Assembly: GCF_003332825.1 (NCBI RefSeq)
Contig: NZ_QIRF01000003.1
Coordinates: 124,001-188,000 of the forward strand
DNA from: Dyella sp. C9
GTDB lineage: Bacteria > Pseudomonadota > Gammaproteobacteria > Xanthomonadales > Rhodanobacteraceae
Direction of reading: 5' to 3'
DNA: 64,000 nt
Numbering within the stretch: the first letter of the stretch is position 1; each line of letters opens with the position of its first letter. Shown one piece after another: positions 1 to 8,684 of the stretch. The notes beneath the pieces were generated by a model, which saw nothing but the letters and a program-made list of their open reading frames with translations, made no database searches and was not told where the DNA came from. The position numbers and the translations under genes were made by a program.

Positions 1-35
1 TTGATGGGGTAGTCCGTCATTCTCAGGAAAGCGCG

Positions 36-596
36 ATGCTTACACGCCAAGGAAAAGATCTGACGTTTTGCTGGGCGCTCGTCGGTGTGGCCATGGCTTT
101 GGTGAGCTCCAGTTGCGCGTCGCAGTCGGATGATCCGCGGCGTGACGGTTCCGTCCATTTGTCGGCAAAAGAATCCCGCAGACCAGCATCCGATGAAGGT
201 GCCAAGCTGCTCTCGGAAAACTTTATTGAAATAACAAACGTGGATGCGATTCCGGAAAGTTGCCAGAGGGCATTTGCCGAGGCTACACGAGAGCCCACTT
301 ATTCGCTGGCCAATCCCAGTGAGCCCTATCAGGCGACGGACGTTATCTCGTCGGGGCCAAGGTTGCCATGGCGGCGACTTGTATATGGCGGGGTGTCAAG
401 CGACCGATGTGTCATCTACTACGAGGTGGGAGGGATTGCCAAACACTATGCGGTCTTGGTTTTCGACAGGTCGACGCCGAAGGTTGCCAAGTGTGTCTGG
501 GGTGGTGCTGGTGGGAAGAATGTATCGAGTTTTTCCCGGCTGATTTCGCAAATAGCTAGTGGGGCCTTTGATCAAGAAGGCGACACTTGCAGGTGA
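36..596 (+). CDS. Secreted hypothetical protein
   Basis: This 186-residue protein is not recognised. Its N-terminus has a hydrophobic stretch (about residues 11-26) ending in SSSCAS, which fits a Sec signal peptide. A lipoprotein is possible, but the -3 position is Ser rather than Leu/Val, so the lipobox is weak. The rest is soluble-looking, with scattered Cys and Trp and no clear domain. The ATG is preceded by AGGAAA at suitable distance, which fixes the start. Codon use is visibly less GC-biased than in all following genes (runs such as TTTATTGAAATAACA), suggesting recent acquisition. It converges on the DUF502 gene. Confidence 0.6.
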   Translation: MLTRQGKDLTFCWALVGVAMALVSSSCASQSDDPRRDGSVHLSAKESRRPASDEGAKLLSENFIEITNVDAIPESCQRAFAEATREPTYSLANPSEPYQATDVISSGPRLPWRRLVYGGVSSDRCVIYYEVGGIAKHYAVLVFDRSTPKVAKCVWGGAGGKNVSSFSRLISQIASGAFDQEGDTCR

Positions 597-720
597 TTCC
601 GTGGCGAAGCGCTTGCTTCCGCGAGGTCGGCGCGCGACGCCTCGACGGTCAGGTCCAGTCGGTGGCGTGTGCGATGAGGTGGCAGGGCCTAGTCATGACG
701 ACAGGAAGCGGCGCGCGGAT

Positions 721-1395
721 TCACGCGGTGTCCGGACGGTCCTCGCGCAGCGACGCGGGCGGCGCCGGCAAGGTATCGGGAGCCACCGCGCCACCGGAAA
801 TAATGAAAGCCATGGCTTGGTCCATGGTCCAGTCGGTCGGCGTAAGCTCGTCCACCGCCACCACCTCGAGGTACCCGCCGGTGGGATTGGGTGTAGTGGG
901 GATGTACACCGCCGCCATCTCGCGGCCGGTGCCTTCCTCGACCATCACGCGGGTGACGAAGCCGACCACCTTCATGCCCTTGCGCGGAAAATCGATAAGC
1001 ACCACGCGCTGGACCCCCGACGGCTTCTGCTGCAGCACGGCCATCAGCTTCTTGGTGCCGCCGTAGATGGTCTGCACCAGCGGGATGCGGGCGAGCAGGG
1101 CGTCGAAGCCGTCGATCAGGCGTCGGCCGATCACGCGATTGGCCAGCCAGCCAATGCCGTAGAGCACCACCAGGGTCAGCAGCAAGGCCAGCACGAACAG
1201 GATCACTGCGCTGTTGAGCGCAATCGTGGCCTGCGGTGAGTGGGCGGCGAGCGAGCCAAGCAAGGCCGACACCAGTGGCGCGCCGATGCCAGCGAGCATG
1301 CCGAGCACGAACTTGAACACCACCCATGTCACCCACAGCGGGATGACCGTGAGCAGGCCGGTGATGAGATAGCGCTTGAGGCGCAGGTGTTTCAT
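721..1395 (-). CDS. DUF502 family membrane protein
   Basis: This 224-residue inner-membrane protein of the DUF502 family has unknown biochemical role. Two hydrophobic helices are visible at about residues 10-40 and 64-85, followed by a soluble domain. The family hallmark P-L-V-Q-x-I-Y-x-x-x-K lies at about residues 105-115, with a conserved GxxxxPTTPNPTGG-type loop later on. Length is normal for the family. The gene lies 96 bases downstream of the DUF4442 gene on the same strand. The assignment to the family is firm; the function is unknown. Confidence 0.85.
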   Translation of the reverse strand: MKHLRLKRYLITGLLTVIPLWVTWVVFKFVLGMLAGIGAPLVSALLGSLAAHSPQATIALNSAVILFVLALLLTLVVLYGIGWLANRVIGRRLIDGFDALLARIPLVQTIYGGTKKLMAVLQQKPSGVQRVVLIDFPRKGMKVVGFVTRVMVEEGTGREMAAVYIPTTPNPTGGYLEVVAVDELTPTDWTMDQAMAFIISGGAVAPDTLPAPPASLREDRPDTA

Positions 1396-1491
1396 GGGGG
1401 AGGGGCCGGGGAGGGGGAGCCGGCATTGTAGGCGAGATGCCGTGCATGCCGTCCCGTCATTGCCGGCCGCTCCATCTCGGCCGAGGGTGTT

Positions 1492-2010
1492 CTAGCCTGC
1501 GGCGGTGCCGTCCTGGGCCGGCGACTCCGTGCGGGCCTTCGGCTTCAGCCGCACGTATAGCTGCTTGCGCACGCGCGCAACGACTTCGCCGCTGGCCGTG
1601 GTCACGTCCACGTCGAACCAGTGCAACACCTTCTCCCCGCCCGCCGCCGCGGCGCGCAGTTCATCGACCACCGCCGGCTCCATTTTGAAATGCGCGTACA
1701 CGTCCTCGCGCCCCGGCGCGACGAATTCGATGGCGCCGGCCTTGTCCCACACGAAGTAATCGTTGCCCAGCTGGTGCATGGCCAGCAGCATCCAGAACGG
1801 ATCGGTCATGGCGAACAGGTTGCCGCCGAATTGGGTGCGAACGTAGTTGCGGTTCCACGGCCGCAGGCGCAGTGCCACGCGCAGCTCCGACCAGTCTTCG
1901 GACACGTACTGGACGCGGATGCTGTTGAAGAAGAACGGCGGCCACAGGTTCATCAGGCGGCGGAAGGTGGAGGCGCGCATATCGGTCGGCAGGGGAAAAG
2001 CCGCAAGCAT
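1492..2010 (-). CDS. DUF4442 hotdog-fold protein, probable thioesterase-like
   Basis: A 172-residue protein resembling DUF4442 proteins, which have the hotdog fold of acyl-CoA thioesterases. Typical pieces are the N-terminal FNxxxV-type strand, the RNYVRTQFGGNLFAMTDPF segment (about residues 55-73), where the helix of a hotdog domain would lie, and a C-terminal strand ending in VRKQLYVR. No substrate can be inferred. The start is uncertain: ATG at 2010 abuts a palindrome whose GAGGT is too close to serve as a ribosome site, and a second ATG at 1980 would place that palindrome in the leader. Confidence 0.75.
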   Translation of the reverse strand: MLAAFPLPTDMRASTFRRLMNLWPPFFFNSIRVQYVSEDWSELRVALRLRPWNRNYVRTQFGGNLFAMTDPFWMLLAMHQLGNDYFVWDKAGAIEFVAPGREDVYAHFKMEPAVVDELRAAAAGGEKVLHWFDVDVTTASGEVVARVRKQLYVRLKPKARTESPAQDGTAAG

Positions 2011-2042
2011 ACCTCAAACATACGGTTGCGTATGTTTGAGGT
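2011..2042. promoter_or_regulatory. Perfect inverted repeat, candidate operator of the DUF4442 gene
   Basis: ACCTCAAACATAC, a 6-base spacer, then its exact reverse complement: 13-base arms with no mismatch. The inner ACATAC-N6-GTATGT resembles operators bound by TetR-family repressors such as AcrR. It sits directly against the 5' end of the DUF4442 gene. No regulator gene lies nearby, so the binding protein would be encoded elsewhere. A transcribed hairpin is the alternative. Confidence 0.55.
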
Positions 2043-2465
2043 CGGGCAGGGTTCGGTGGGTGCGGCGTCGCGTGATGACACTCATTGCGACAGCATTTGG
2101 TGCCGCCGGGGCGCAGGAGACGATCCTCGCCGGATACGAACGACATGTTGCGGCGCAGCACTGGATGCGTGAGATGCCCCGCCAATGCGCCGATCACGCA
2201 GGAAGCATCCGCACCATTCGTCGGCAAGAGCGGCTGGCGCACGCGTCGCCAGGGTGGATGGAGACACTGCAGCAGGCGTGCTTGCCGGGGGCGGTCCCGT
2301 ACGGGTGCGTTATAGTAAGTGGCTACGGGCGCGCGTTGTTGGCGCCTCGACGTGGGTGAGCTTTTCGCATTGGATCGCCGGCTCGGACGCTTCCGTTGAC
2401 CGGACATCGCGCGGGCAGCCATCCGCGCGACACCGATCCGAGCAAGCCAAAGGTCCTCCCACACC
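2043..2465. other. Intergenic region upstream of acnD
   Basis: About 420 bases without a convincing gene. Short open frames exist on both strands but none resembles a known protein. A sigma70 -10-like TATAGT lies at 2311-2316 with no good -35 partner. If used, it would give acnD a leader of roughly 150 nucleotides. Confidence 0.4.
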
Positions 2466-5060
2466 ATGAATAACGCCTACCGCCAATCCCTCCCGGGCAC
2501 GTCGCTGGACTATTTCAATGCACGTGCCGCCGTGGAGGCGATCCAGCCGGGTGCCTATGACGCGCTGCCGTACACCTCCCGCGTGCTCGCCGAAAACCTG
2601 GTGCGCCGCTGCGATCCGTCGATCCTCACCGAGTCGCTGAAGCAGATCATCGAGCGCAAGCGCGAGCGCGACTTCCCGTGGTTCCCGGCGCGCGTGGTGT
2701 GCCACGACATCCTCGGCCAGACGGCGCTGGTGGATCTGGCCGGACTGCGCGACGCGATCGCCGATCGCGGTGGCGACCCGGCCAAGGTGAACCCGGTGGT
2801 GCCGGTGCAGCTGATCGTCGACCACTCGCTGGCGGTGGAATGTGGCGGCTTCGACCCGAACGCGTTCGCCAAGAACCGCGCCATCGAGGATCGCCGCAAC
2901 GAGGATCGCTTCGACTTCATCAACTGGACCAAGAAGGCGTTCGAGAACGTCGACGTGATTCCGCCGGGCAACGGCATCATGCACCAGATCAACCTGGAGA
3001 AGATGTCGCCGGTGATCCAGGTGCAGGACGGTGTGGCCTATCCGGATACCTGCGTGGGTACCGACAGCCATACGCCGCACGTGGATGCGCTGGGCGTGAT
3101 CGCCATCGGCGTCGGTGGTCTCGAAGCCGAGAACGTGATGCTCGGCCGCGCGTCGTGGATGCGCCTGCCCGACATCGTGGGCGTGGAGCTCACCGGCAAG
3201 CGCCAACCCGGCATCACCGCCACCGACATCGTGCTGGCGCTCACCGAGTTCCTGCGCAAGGAGAAGGTGGTCGGCGCGTATCTGGAATTCCGTGGCGAAG
3301 GTGCATCCAGCCTCACGCTGGGCGATCGCGCGACCATCTCCAACATGGCACCGGAATACGGCGCCACCGCCGCAATGTTCTTCATCGACGACCAGACCAT
3401 CGACTACCTGCGCCTCACTGGTCGCAGCGACGAGCAGGTCAAGCTGGTGGAAACCTACGCCAGGGCCGCGGGCCTGTGGGCTGATACGCTGGCCCACGCA
3501 GAGTACGAGCGCACGCTGACGTTCGACCTGTCCTCGGTGGTGCGCAACATGGCGGGCCCGTCCAACCCGCACAAGCGCCTGCCGACCTCCGATCTCGCGG
3601 CGCGCGGCATTGCCGCCGAGTGGAAGGAAGAGCCGGGCCAGATGCCCGATGGCGCGGTGATCATCGCCGCCATCACCAGCTGCACCAACACCAGCAACCC
3701 GCGCAACGTGATCGCCGCGGCGCTGCTGGCGCGCAACGCGAATGCGCGCGGCCTCACCCGCAAGCCGTGGGTAAAGAGCTCGCTCGCACCCGGCTCCAAG
3801 GCCGTGCAGCTGTATCTGGAAGAAGCCAACCTGCTGCCGGAGCTGGAGAAGCTCGGCTTCGGCATCGTCGCGTTCGCCTGCACCACCTGCAACGGCATGT
3901 CCGGCGCGCTCGATCCCAAGATCCAGCAGGAAATCATCGACCGCGACCTGTACGCCACGGCGGTGCTGTCGGGCAATCGCAACTTCGATGGCCGCATCCA
4001 TCCGTATGCCAAGCAGGCCTTCCTGGCCTCGCCGCCGCTGGTGGTGGCCTACGCCATCGCCGGCACCATCCGCTTCGACATCGAGAAGGACGTGCTCGGC
4101 GTCGATGCCAACGGGCAGCCGGTGACGCTCAAGGACATCTGGCCGTCGGACGAAGAGATCGATGCGATCGTGTCCGCCAGCGTCAAGCCGGAGCAGTTCC
4201 GCAAGGTCTACGAGCCGATGTTCGCCCGCACCGGCAGCACGGGCACCAGCGCGGCGCCGCTGTACGACTGGCGTCCGCAGAGCACCTATATCCGCCGCCC
4301 GCCGTACTGGGAAGGCGCGCTGGCCGGCGAGCGCACGCTCAAGGGCATGCGCCCGCTGGCGGTGCTCGGCGACAACATCACCACCGACCACCTGTCGCCG
4401 TCGAACGCGATCCTGCTCGACAGCGCGGCCGGTGAGTACCTCGCCAAGATGGGCTTGCCGGAAGAGGACTTCAATTCGTACGCGACCCATCGCGGCGATC
4501 ACCTCACCGCGCAGCGCGCCACCTTCGCCAATCCCACGCTGATCAACGAAATGGCCGTGGTGAATGGCGAGGTGAAGAAGGGCTCGCTGGCCCGCGTGGA
4601 GCCGGAAGGCCAGGTCATGCGCATGTGGGAAGCGATCGAAACCTATATGGATCGCAAGCAGCCGCTGATCGTGATCGCGGGTGCCGACTACGGACAGGGT
4701 TCGTCGCGCGACTGGGCTGCGAAGGGCGTGCGCCTGGCCGGTGTGGAGGCCATCGTGGCCGAAGGCTTCGAGCGCATCCATCGCACCAACCTGATCGGCA
4801 TGGGCGTGCTGCCGCTGGAATTCAAGCCCGGCATGAACCGCAAGACCTACGGCATCGACGGCACCGAGACCTTCGACGTGATCGGCAAGCGCACGCCGCG
4901 CGCGGAGCTCACCCTGGTCATCCATCGCAAGGACGGCGAAACCGTCGAAGTGCCGGTGACCTGCCGCCTGGATACCGCCGAGGAAGTGTCCATCTACGAG
5001 GCGGGCGGCGTGCTGCAGCGCTTCGCGCAGGACTTCCTCGAGGCCTCGCAGGCGGCTTGA
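2466..5060 (+). CDS. acnD: 2-methylcitrate dehydratase, Fe-S type (AcnD)
   Basis: Aconitase-family enzyme of 864 residues that dehydrates 2-methylcitrate to 2-methylaconitate in the methylcitrate cycle of propionyl-CoA oxidation. The ligands of the [4Fe-4S] cluster are visible as Cys406 (SCTNTSNP) and Cys472/Cys475 (CTTCNG). The substrate-binding GADYGQGSSRDWAA motif lies in the C-terminal swivel domain. The AcnD rather than AcnA call rests on the immediately downstream prpF, the usual AcnD partner, and on AcnD-like sequence throughout. The usual upstream neighbours prpB and prpC are absent here. Confidence 0.93.
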   Translation: MNNAYRQSLPGTSLDYFNARAAVEAIQPGAYDALPYTSRVLAENLVRRCDPSILTESLKQIIERKRERDFPWFPARVVCHDILGQTALVDLAGLRDAIADRGGDPAKVNPVVPVQLIVDHSLAVECGGFDPNAFAKNRAIEDRRNEDRFDFINWTKKAFENVDVIPPGNGIMHQINLEKMSPVIQVQDGVAYPDTCVGTDSHTPHVDALGVIAIGVGGLEAENVMLGRASWMRLPDIVGVELTGKRQPGITATDIVLALTEFLRKEKVVGAYLEFRGEGASSLTLGDRATISNMAPEYGATAAMFFIDDQTIDYLRLTGRSDEQVKLVETYARAAGLWADTLAHAEYERTLTFDLSSVVRNMAGPSNPHKRLPTSDLAARGIAAEWKEEPGQMPDGAVIIAAITSCTNTSNPRNVIAAALLARNANARGLTRKPWVKSSLAPGSKAVQLYLEEANLLPELEKLGFGIVAFACTTCNGMSGALDPKIQQEIIDRDLYATAVLSGNRNFDGRIHPYAKQAFLASPPLVVAYAIAGTIRFDIEKDVLGVDANGQPVTLKDIWPSDEEIDAIVSASVKPEQFRKVYEPMFARTGSTGTSAAPLYDWRPQSTYIRRPPYWEGALAGERTLKGMRPLAVLGDNITTDHLSPSNAILLDSAAGEYLAKMGLPEEDFNSYATHRGDHLTAQRATFANPTLINEMAVVNGEVKKGSLARVEPEGQVMRMWEAIETYMDRKQPLIVIAGADYGQGSSRDWAAKGVRLAGVEAIVAEGFERIHRTNLIGMGVLPLEFKPGMNRKTYGIDGTETFDVIGKRTPRAELTLVIHRKDGETVEVPVTCRLDTAEEVSIYEAGGVLQRFAQDFLEASQAA

Positions 5061-5105
5061 GCATCGCCCGCGGAGCTTCGAGGTTTTCGCACGCTTCACC
5101 CTTGC

Positions 5106-5192
5106 CGTCATTCCCGCGAAAGCGGGAATCCAGCGCCTTTGCTTCTTGGGTGGCTTAAAAGACACTGGATTCCCGCTTTCGCGGGAATGACG
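5106..5192. repeat. Palindromic REP-like element between acnD and prpF
   Basis: Two 28-base arms (5106-5133 and 5165-5192) are exact reverse complements. Each arm is itself a hairpin with the core ATTCCCGC-GAAA-GCGGGAAT, so the element can fold as two small stem-loops or one long one. This is the architecture of a REP doublet. It lies inside the acnD-prpF operon and may act on mRNA stability or partial termination. A fragment sharing GAATCCAGCGCC(C/T)TTGCT recurs after prpF at 6462-6479. Confidence 0.8.
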
Positions 5193-5238
5193 AGCAAAGG
5201 CACGTATCTTTGAAGTTCTCTACAGGACAAAACCCACG

Positions 5239-6429
5239 ATGGCACACGCTCCCCAGATCCGCATTCCCGCCACCTACCTGCGCGGCGGCACCAGCAAGGG
5301 CGTGTTCTTCCGCCTGCAAGACTTGCCGGCATCGGCACAGGTGCCGGGCGCCGCGCGCGATGCGCTGCTGCAGCGCGTGATCGGCAGTCCCGATCCCTAT
5401 GGCAAGCAGATCGACGGCATGGGTGGCGCCACCTCCAGCACCAGCAAGACGGTGATCGTGTCCAAGAGCAGCCGCCCGGACCACGACGTGGACTACCTGT
5501 TCGGCCAGGTGGCGATCGACAAGGCCTTCGTGGACTGGAGCGGCATCTGCGGCAACCTTTCGGCGGCAGTGGGTCCGTTCGCCATCGCCGGCGGCCTGGT
5601 CGATCCCGCGCGCGTGCCACGTGACGGCATCGCCATCGTGCGCATCTGGCAGGCCAACATCGGCAAGACCATCATCGCCCATGTGCCGATGACCGACGGC
5701 GCGGTGCAGGAAACCGGCGATTTCGAGCTGGACGGCGTGACTTTCCCGGCGGCCGAAGTGCAGCTGGAATTCATCGATCCGGCGGCCGAGGAAGAGGGCG
5801 CCGGTGGCGCGATGTTCCCGACCGGCCACCTGGTCGATGACCTGGAGGTGCCGGGCGTCGGTACGCTCAAGGCCACCATGATCAATGCCGGCATCCCGAC
5901 GATCTTCGTCGAGGCCTCGGCCATCGGCTACACCGGCACCGAACTGCAGGACGCCATCAATGGCGACGCCAAGGCGCTGGCGATGTTCGAAACCATCCGT
6001 GCGCATGGCGCGCTGCGCATGGGCCTGATCAAGTCGCTCGACGAGATCGCCACGCGCCAGCACACGCCCAAGGTCGCCTTCGTGGCCAAGCCGGCCGACT
6101 ATGTCGCCTCGAGCGGCAAGCCGGTGGCGGCCGGTGAGGTCGACCTGCTGGTGCGCGCGATGTCGATGGGCAAGCTGCATCACGCCATGATGGGTACGGC
6201 GGCGGTGGCCATCGGTACCGCGGCGGCCATTCCGGGCACCCTGGTGAACCTGGCCGGCGGCGGCGGCGAGCGTCAGGCGGTGCGCTTTGGCCATCCATCG
6301 GGCACGCTGCGGGTAGGCGCCGAGGCATCGCTGGTGGACGGCACCTGGACCGTCACCAAGGCGATCATGAGCCGCAGCGCGCGCGTGTTGATGGAAGGCT
6401 GGGTACGCGTGCCGGGCGACTCGTTCTGA
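5239..6429 (+). CDS. prpF: 2-methylaconitate cis-trans isomerase (PrpF)
   Basis: PrpF isomerises the 2-methylaconitate made by AcnD so that an ordinary aconitase can hydrate it to 2-methylisocitrate. The 396-residue length is typical. The N-terminal RGGTSKGVFF motif and the GGATSSTSKT and CGNLSAAVGPFA segments are characteristic of this diaminopimelate-epimerase-like family. The gene follows acnD by 178 bases containing a REP element, and the pair is presumably co-transcribed. Methylcitrate synthase and lyase must be supplied from elsewhere. Confidence 0.95.
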   Translation: MAHAPQIRIPATYLRGGTSKGVFFRLQDLPASAQVPGAARDALLQRVIGSPDPYGKQIDGMGGATSSTSKTVIVSKSSRPDHDVDYLFGQVAIDKAFVDWSGICGNLSAAVGPFAIAGGLVDPARVPRDGIAIVRIWQANIGKTIIAHVPMTDGAVQETGDFELDGVTFPAAEVQLEFIDPAAEEEGAGGAMFPTGHLVDDLEVPGVGTLKATMINAGIPTIFVEASAIGYTGTELQDAINGDAKALAMFETIRAHGALRMGLIKSLDEIATRQHTPKVAFVAKPADYVASSGKPVAAGEVDLLVRAMSMGKLHHAMMGTAAVAIGTAAAIPGTLVNLAGGGGERQAVRFGHPSGTLRVGAEASLVDGTWTVTKAIMSRSARVLMEGWVRVPGDSF

Positions 6430-6590
6430 GGAGGGCAGCCCCGGGAGGGGCAGCCTCGTAAGAATCCAGCGCCCTTGCTGTCGGGCAATCCTGCGTGCGC
6501 CGCGCACCGGTATAAAATCGCAAGAATTCACCCCTATACTCGCCGCCAGTGACGCCACAGGGTGTGACGTCGCGCTACAGGGGAGGGGTC

Positions 6591-8585
6591 ATGCAAAAAC
6601 TATTGGGGCGCGCGCTTGGCGGCGCGCTTTGCCTGTTTGCGTCCGTGGTTCCGGCCGGGACCGTCTCGTTGGCTGATCTGGCGCGCCAGGAGCAATTCAT
6701 TGAAGTGAGGATCTCGGGTGACGGCAAGTACTTGGCCGCCACCACGGTGGTGAAGGACAAGCCCATGCTCGCCCTCATCAATATCGCGACGCAGAAAGGT
6801 GCGATGGTCACGCCGCGCGAAGGCAACCAGGTGGTCGACTTCTGGTGGGTCAACGATCACCGGGTGCTCTATACCGAAGGCACCAAGGTGGCTGGCTGGG
6901 ACCGGCCGTTCGCGACAGGTGAGATCTTTGGCGTCAATGCCGATGGTTCCGGGGGGGAACTCCTGTTTGGCTACCGCGCCAGCGATGGCCGCGGCGCCAC
7001 CCACATCCAGCGCCGGGAGCCCGAGCGGGCCAGTGCTGAACTGCTCGACATCATGCGTGGCGATGACAAGCGGGTGCTGATCGGCGTGACGCCGTGGGAC
7101 TCGGGAGCCGACGGAGCCTTCACCCAGATCTTCCAGATGGACGTGAACGACGGCTCGAAGCATCAGGTCGGTACGGCGCCGCTGCGAGGCGCGGAATTCC
7201 TGGTCGATCATCATGGCGTCGTGCGCTTCGCGATGGGCATGGACGTGCATGCGTACCCCCAGGTGTTCTACCGCGAAAACGCTGACAAGCCGTGGAGCCT
7301 GCTGTTCCAGGGTACGGCGGACCAGAGCATCCCGTGGCCGGTGGCGTTCAATCGCGACGACTCCACGGTCTACATGACCTGCAGTGCCGCCGGTGCCGTC
7401 GCCGCACTGTGCCCCTGGAGTGTGGCCAGCAGCAAGATGAATGCGCCGGTGTGGCAAAGCGCGACGGTGGGGCCGACTGGCCTGGTCAGGAGCCTGGACC
7501 GATTGGACATCGTGGGCGTGTACTCGGATCCGGGAACGCCGACGGCCCAGGCCATCGTTCCCGATGCCGATACCATCAAGGTGATCGGCATGATGTCCCG
7601 TGCGTTGCCGGGTGAAAGCGTCAGCGTGGTTTCCAGCACCGACGATGGCAGCAAGGCCGTCGTGCTGGCCCGTTCGGACATGGATCCGGGCACTTACTAC
7701 CTGTGGGACAGCGCCACGGGCAAGGCATCGCTACTGGCGCAGCGTGCGTCGTGGATCAAGCCGGAGCAGATGGCTTCCATGCAGCCGGTGGAGTTCAAGG
7801 CGCGCGACGGTCTTGCCGTGCACGGCTACCTGAGCCTGCCGCCAGGCAAGGAGCAGGCAAAGCACCTGCCCATGGTGGTCTATGTGCATGGTGGTCCGTT
7901 CGGTGTGCGCGACCGATGGGAGTTCGATCCTTACGTGCAGATGCTTGCCACCCGCGGCTACGCGGTGTTGCAGGTGAACTTCCGCGGCTCCGGCGGCTAT
8001 GGCGATGCTTTCCTGCGTGCCGGCTATCGCGAGTGGGGCGGCAAGATGCAGGACGACGTCACCGATGCCACCCACTGGGCGATCGAGCAGGGCATCGCCA
8101 ATCCGGGGCGTATCTGCATCTTCGGTGGAAGCTACGGCGGTTATGCGGCCCTCGAGGGCGCGGTGAAGGAGCCGGATCTCTACCGTTGCGCCATCGGTTA
8201 CGTGGGCGTGTACGACCTCAATCTCTTGTACTCGCGCGGTGACGCTTCCGACAGCACCAAGAACAAGAGCTTCCTGCGCTTCAGCCTGGGTGAGGACTCG
8301 GCCCAGCTGGCGGCACGCTCGCCGATCAACCAACTGGACAAGTTGAAGGCTGGACTGATGTTGATTGTCGGCGGCGAGGATACCCGCGTGCCGCCCGCGC
8401 ATGCCGACGAGCTGCGTAATGCACTCGGCAAGCGTGGCATTGGCTACGAGTGGCTGTTCAAGCCCGATGAAGGCCATGGCTTCTACACCGAGGCCAATCG
8501 CACCGAGCTGTTCGAGAAGGTGAACCAGTTTCTCGATCGGCAGATCGGCAATGGTGGGGGCGGCAGCGCCACAGGGGCGCCCTGA
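6591..8585 (+). CDS. S9 family peptidase, secreted acylaminoacyl-peptidase-like
   Basis: Serine peptidase of the prolyl oligopeptidase family, 664 residues with a Sec signal peptide (about residues 1-28). The N-terminal half is a degenerate beta-propeller; the C-terminal half is an alpha/beta hydrolase. The catalytic triad is visible as Ser514 (GGSYGG), Asp597 (GGEDTRVP) and His629 (DEGHGF). Such enzymes trim short peptides, probably here in the periplasm. The start at 6591 is chosen because it follows GGGAGGGG and begins the signal peptide; an in-frame ATG at 6549 lacks both. -10-like TATAAA (6511) and TATACT (6535) lie upstream. Confidence 0.9.
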   Translation: MQKLLGRALGGALCLFASVVPAGTVSLADLARQEQFIEVRISGDGKYLAATTVVKDKPMLALINIATQKGAMVTPREGNQVVDFWWVNDHRVLYTEGTKVAGWDRPFATGEIFGVNADGSGGELLFGYRASDGRGATHIQRREPERASAELLDIMRGDDKRVLIGVTPWDSGADGAFTQIFQMDVNDGSKHQVGTAPLRGAEFLVDHHGVVRFAMGMDVHAYPQVFYRENADKPWSLLFQGTADQSIPWPVAFNRDDSTVYMTCSAAGAVAALCPWSVASSKMNAPVWQSATVGPTGLVRSLDRLDIVGVYSDPGTPTAQAIVPDADTIKVIGMMSRALPGESVSVVSSTDDGSKAVVLARSDMDPGTYYLWDSATGKASLLAQRASWIKPEQMASMQPVEFKARDGLAVHGYLSLPPGKEQAKHLPMVVYVHGGPFGVRDRWEFDPYVQMLATRGYAVLQVNFRGSGGYGDAFLRAGYREWGGKMQDDVTDATHWAIEQGIANPGRICIFGGSYGGYAALEGAVKEPDLYRCAIGYVGVYDLNLLYSRGDASDSTKNKSFLRFSLGEDSAQLAARSPINQLDKLKAGLMLIVGGEDTRVPPAHADELRNALGKRGIGYEWLFKPDEGHGFYTEANRTELFEKVNQFLDRQIGNGGGGSATGAP

Positions 8586-8615
8586 GGTCGCCGTGGGCGA
8601 CCCGGTTGCCTACAC

Positions 8616-8653
8616 GAAGAAGCCCCGGCCTGGTTGCAGGCCGGGGCTTCTTC
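8616..8653. terminator. Bidirectional terminator between the S9 peptidase gene and cnoX
   Basis: Perfect 17-base arms (GAAGAAGCCCCGGCCTG and its complement) enclose a GTTG loop. GC-rich core, A-rich start and T-rich end allow it to terminate the two convergent transcripts from either side. Confidence 0.85.
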
Positions 8654-8684
8654 ATTCGGGGGCATGGGCCCCGCCAGCGCTGTG

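Noticed and set aside
2310..5165. A 951-residue open frame on the minus strand across acnD
   Set aside because: High-GC codon bias keeps the opposite strand free of stops. The predicted protein is His/Arg/Ala-rich, resembles nothing, and lies wholly opposite the well-conserved acnD.
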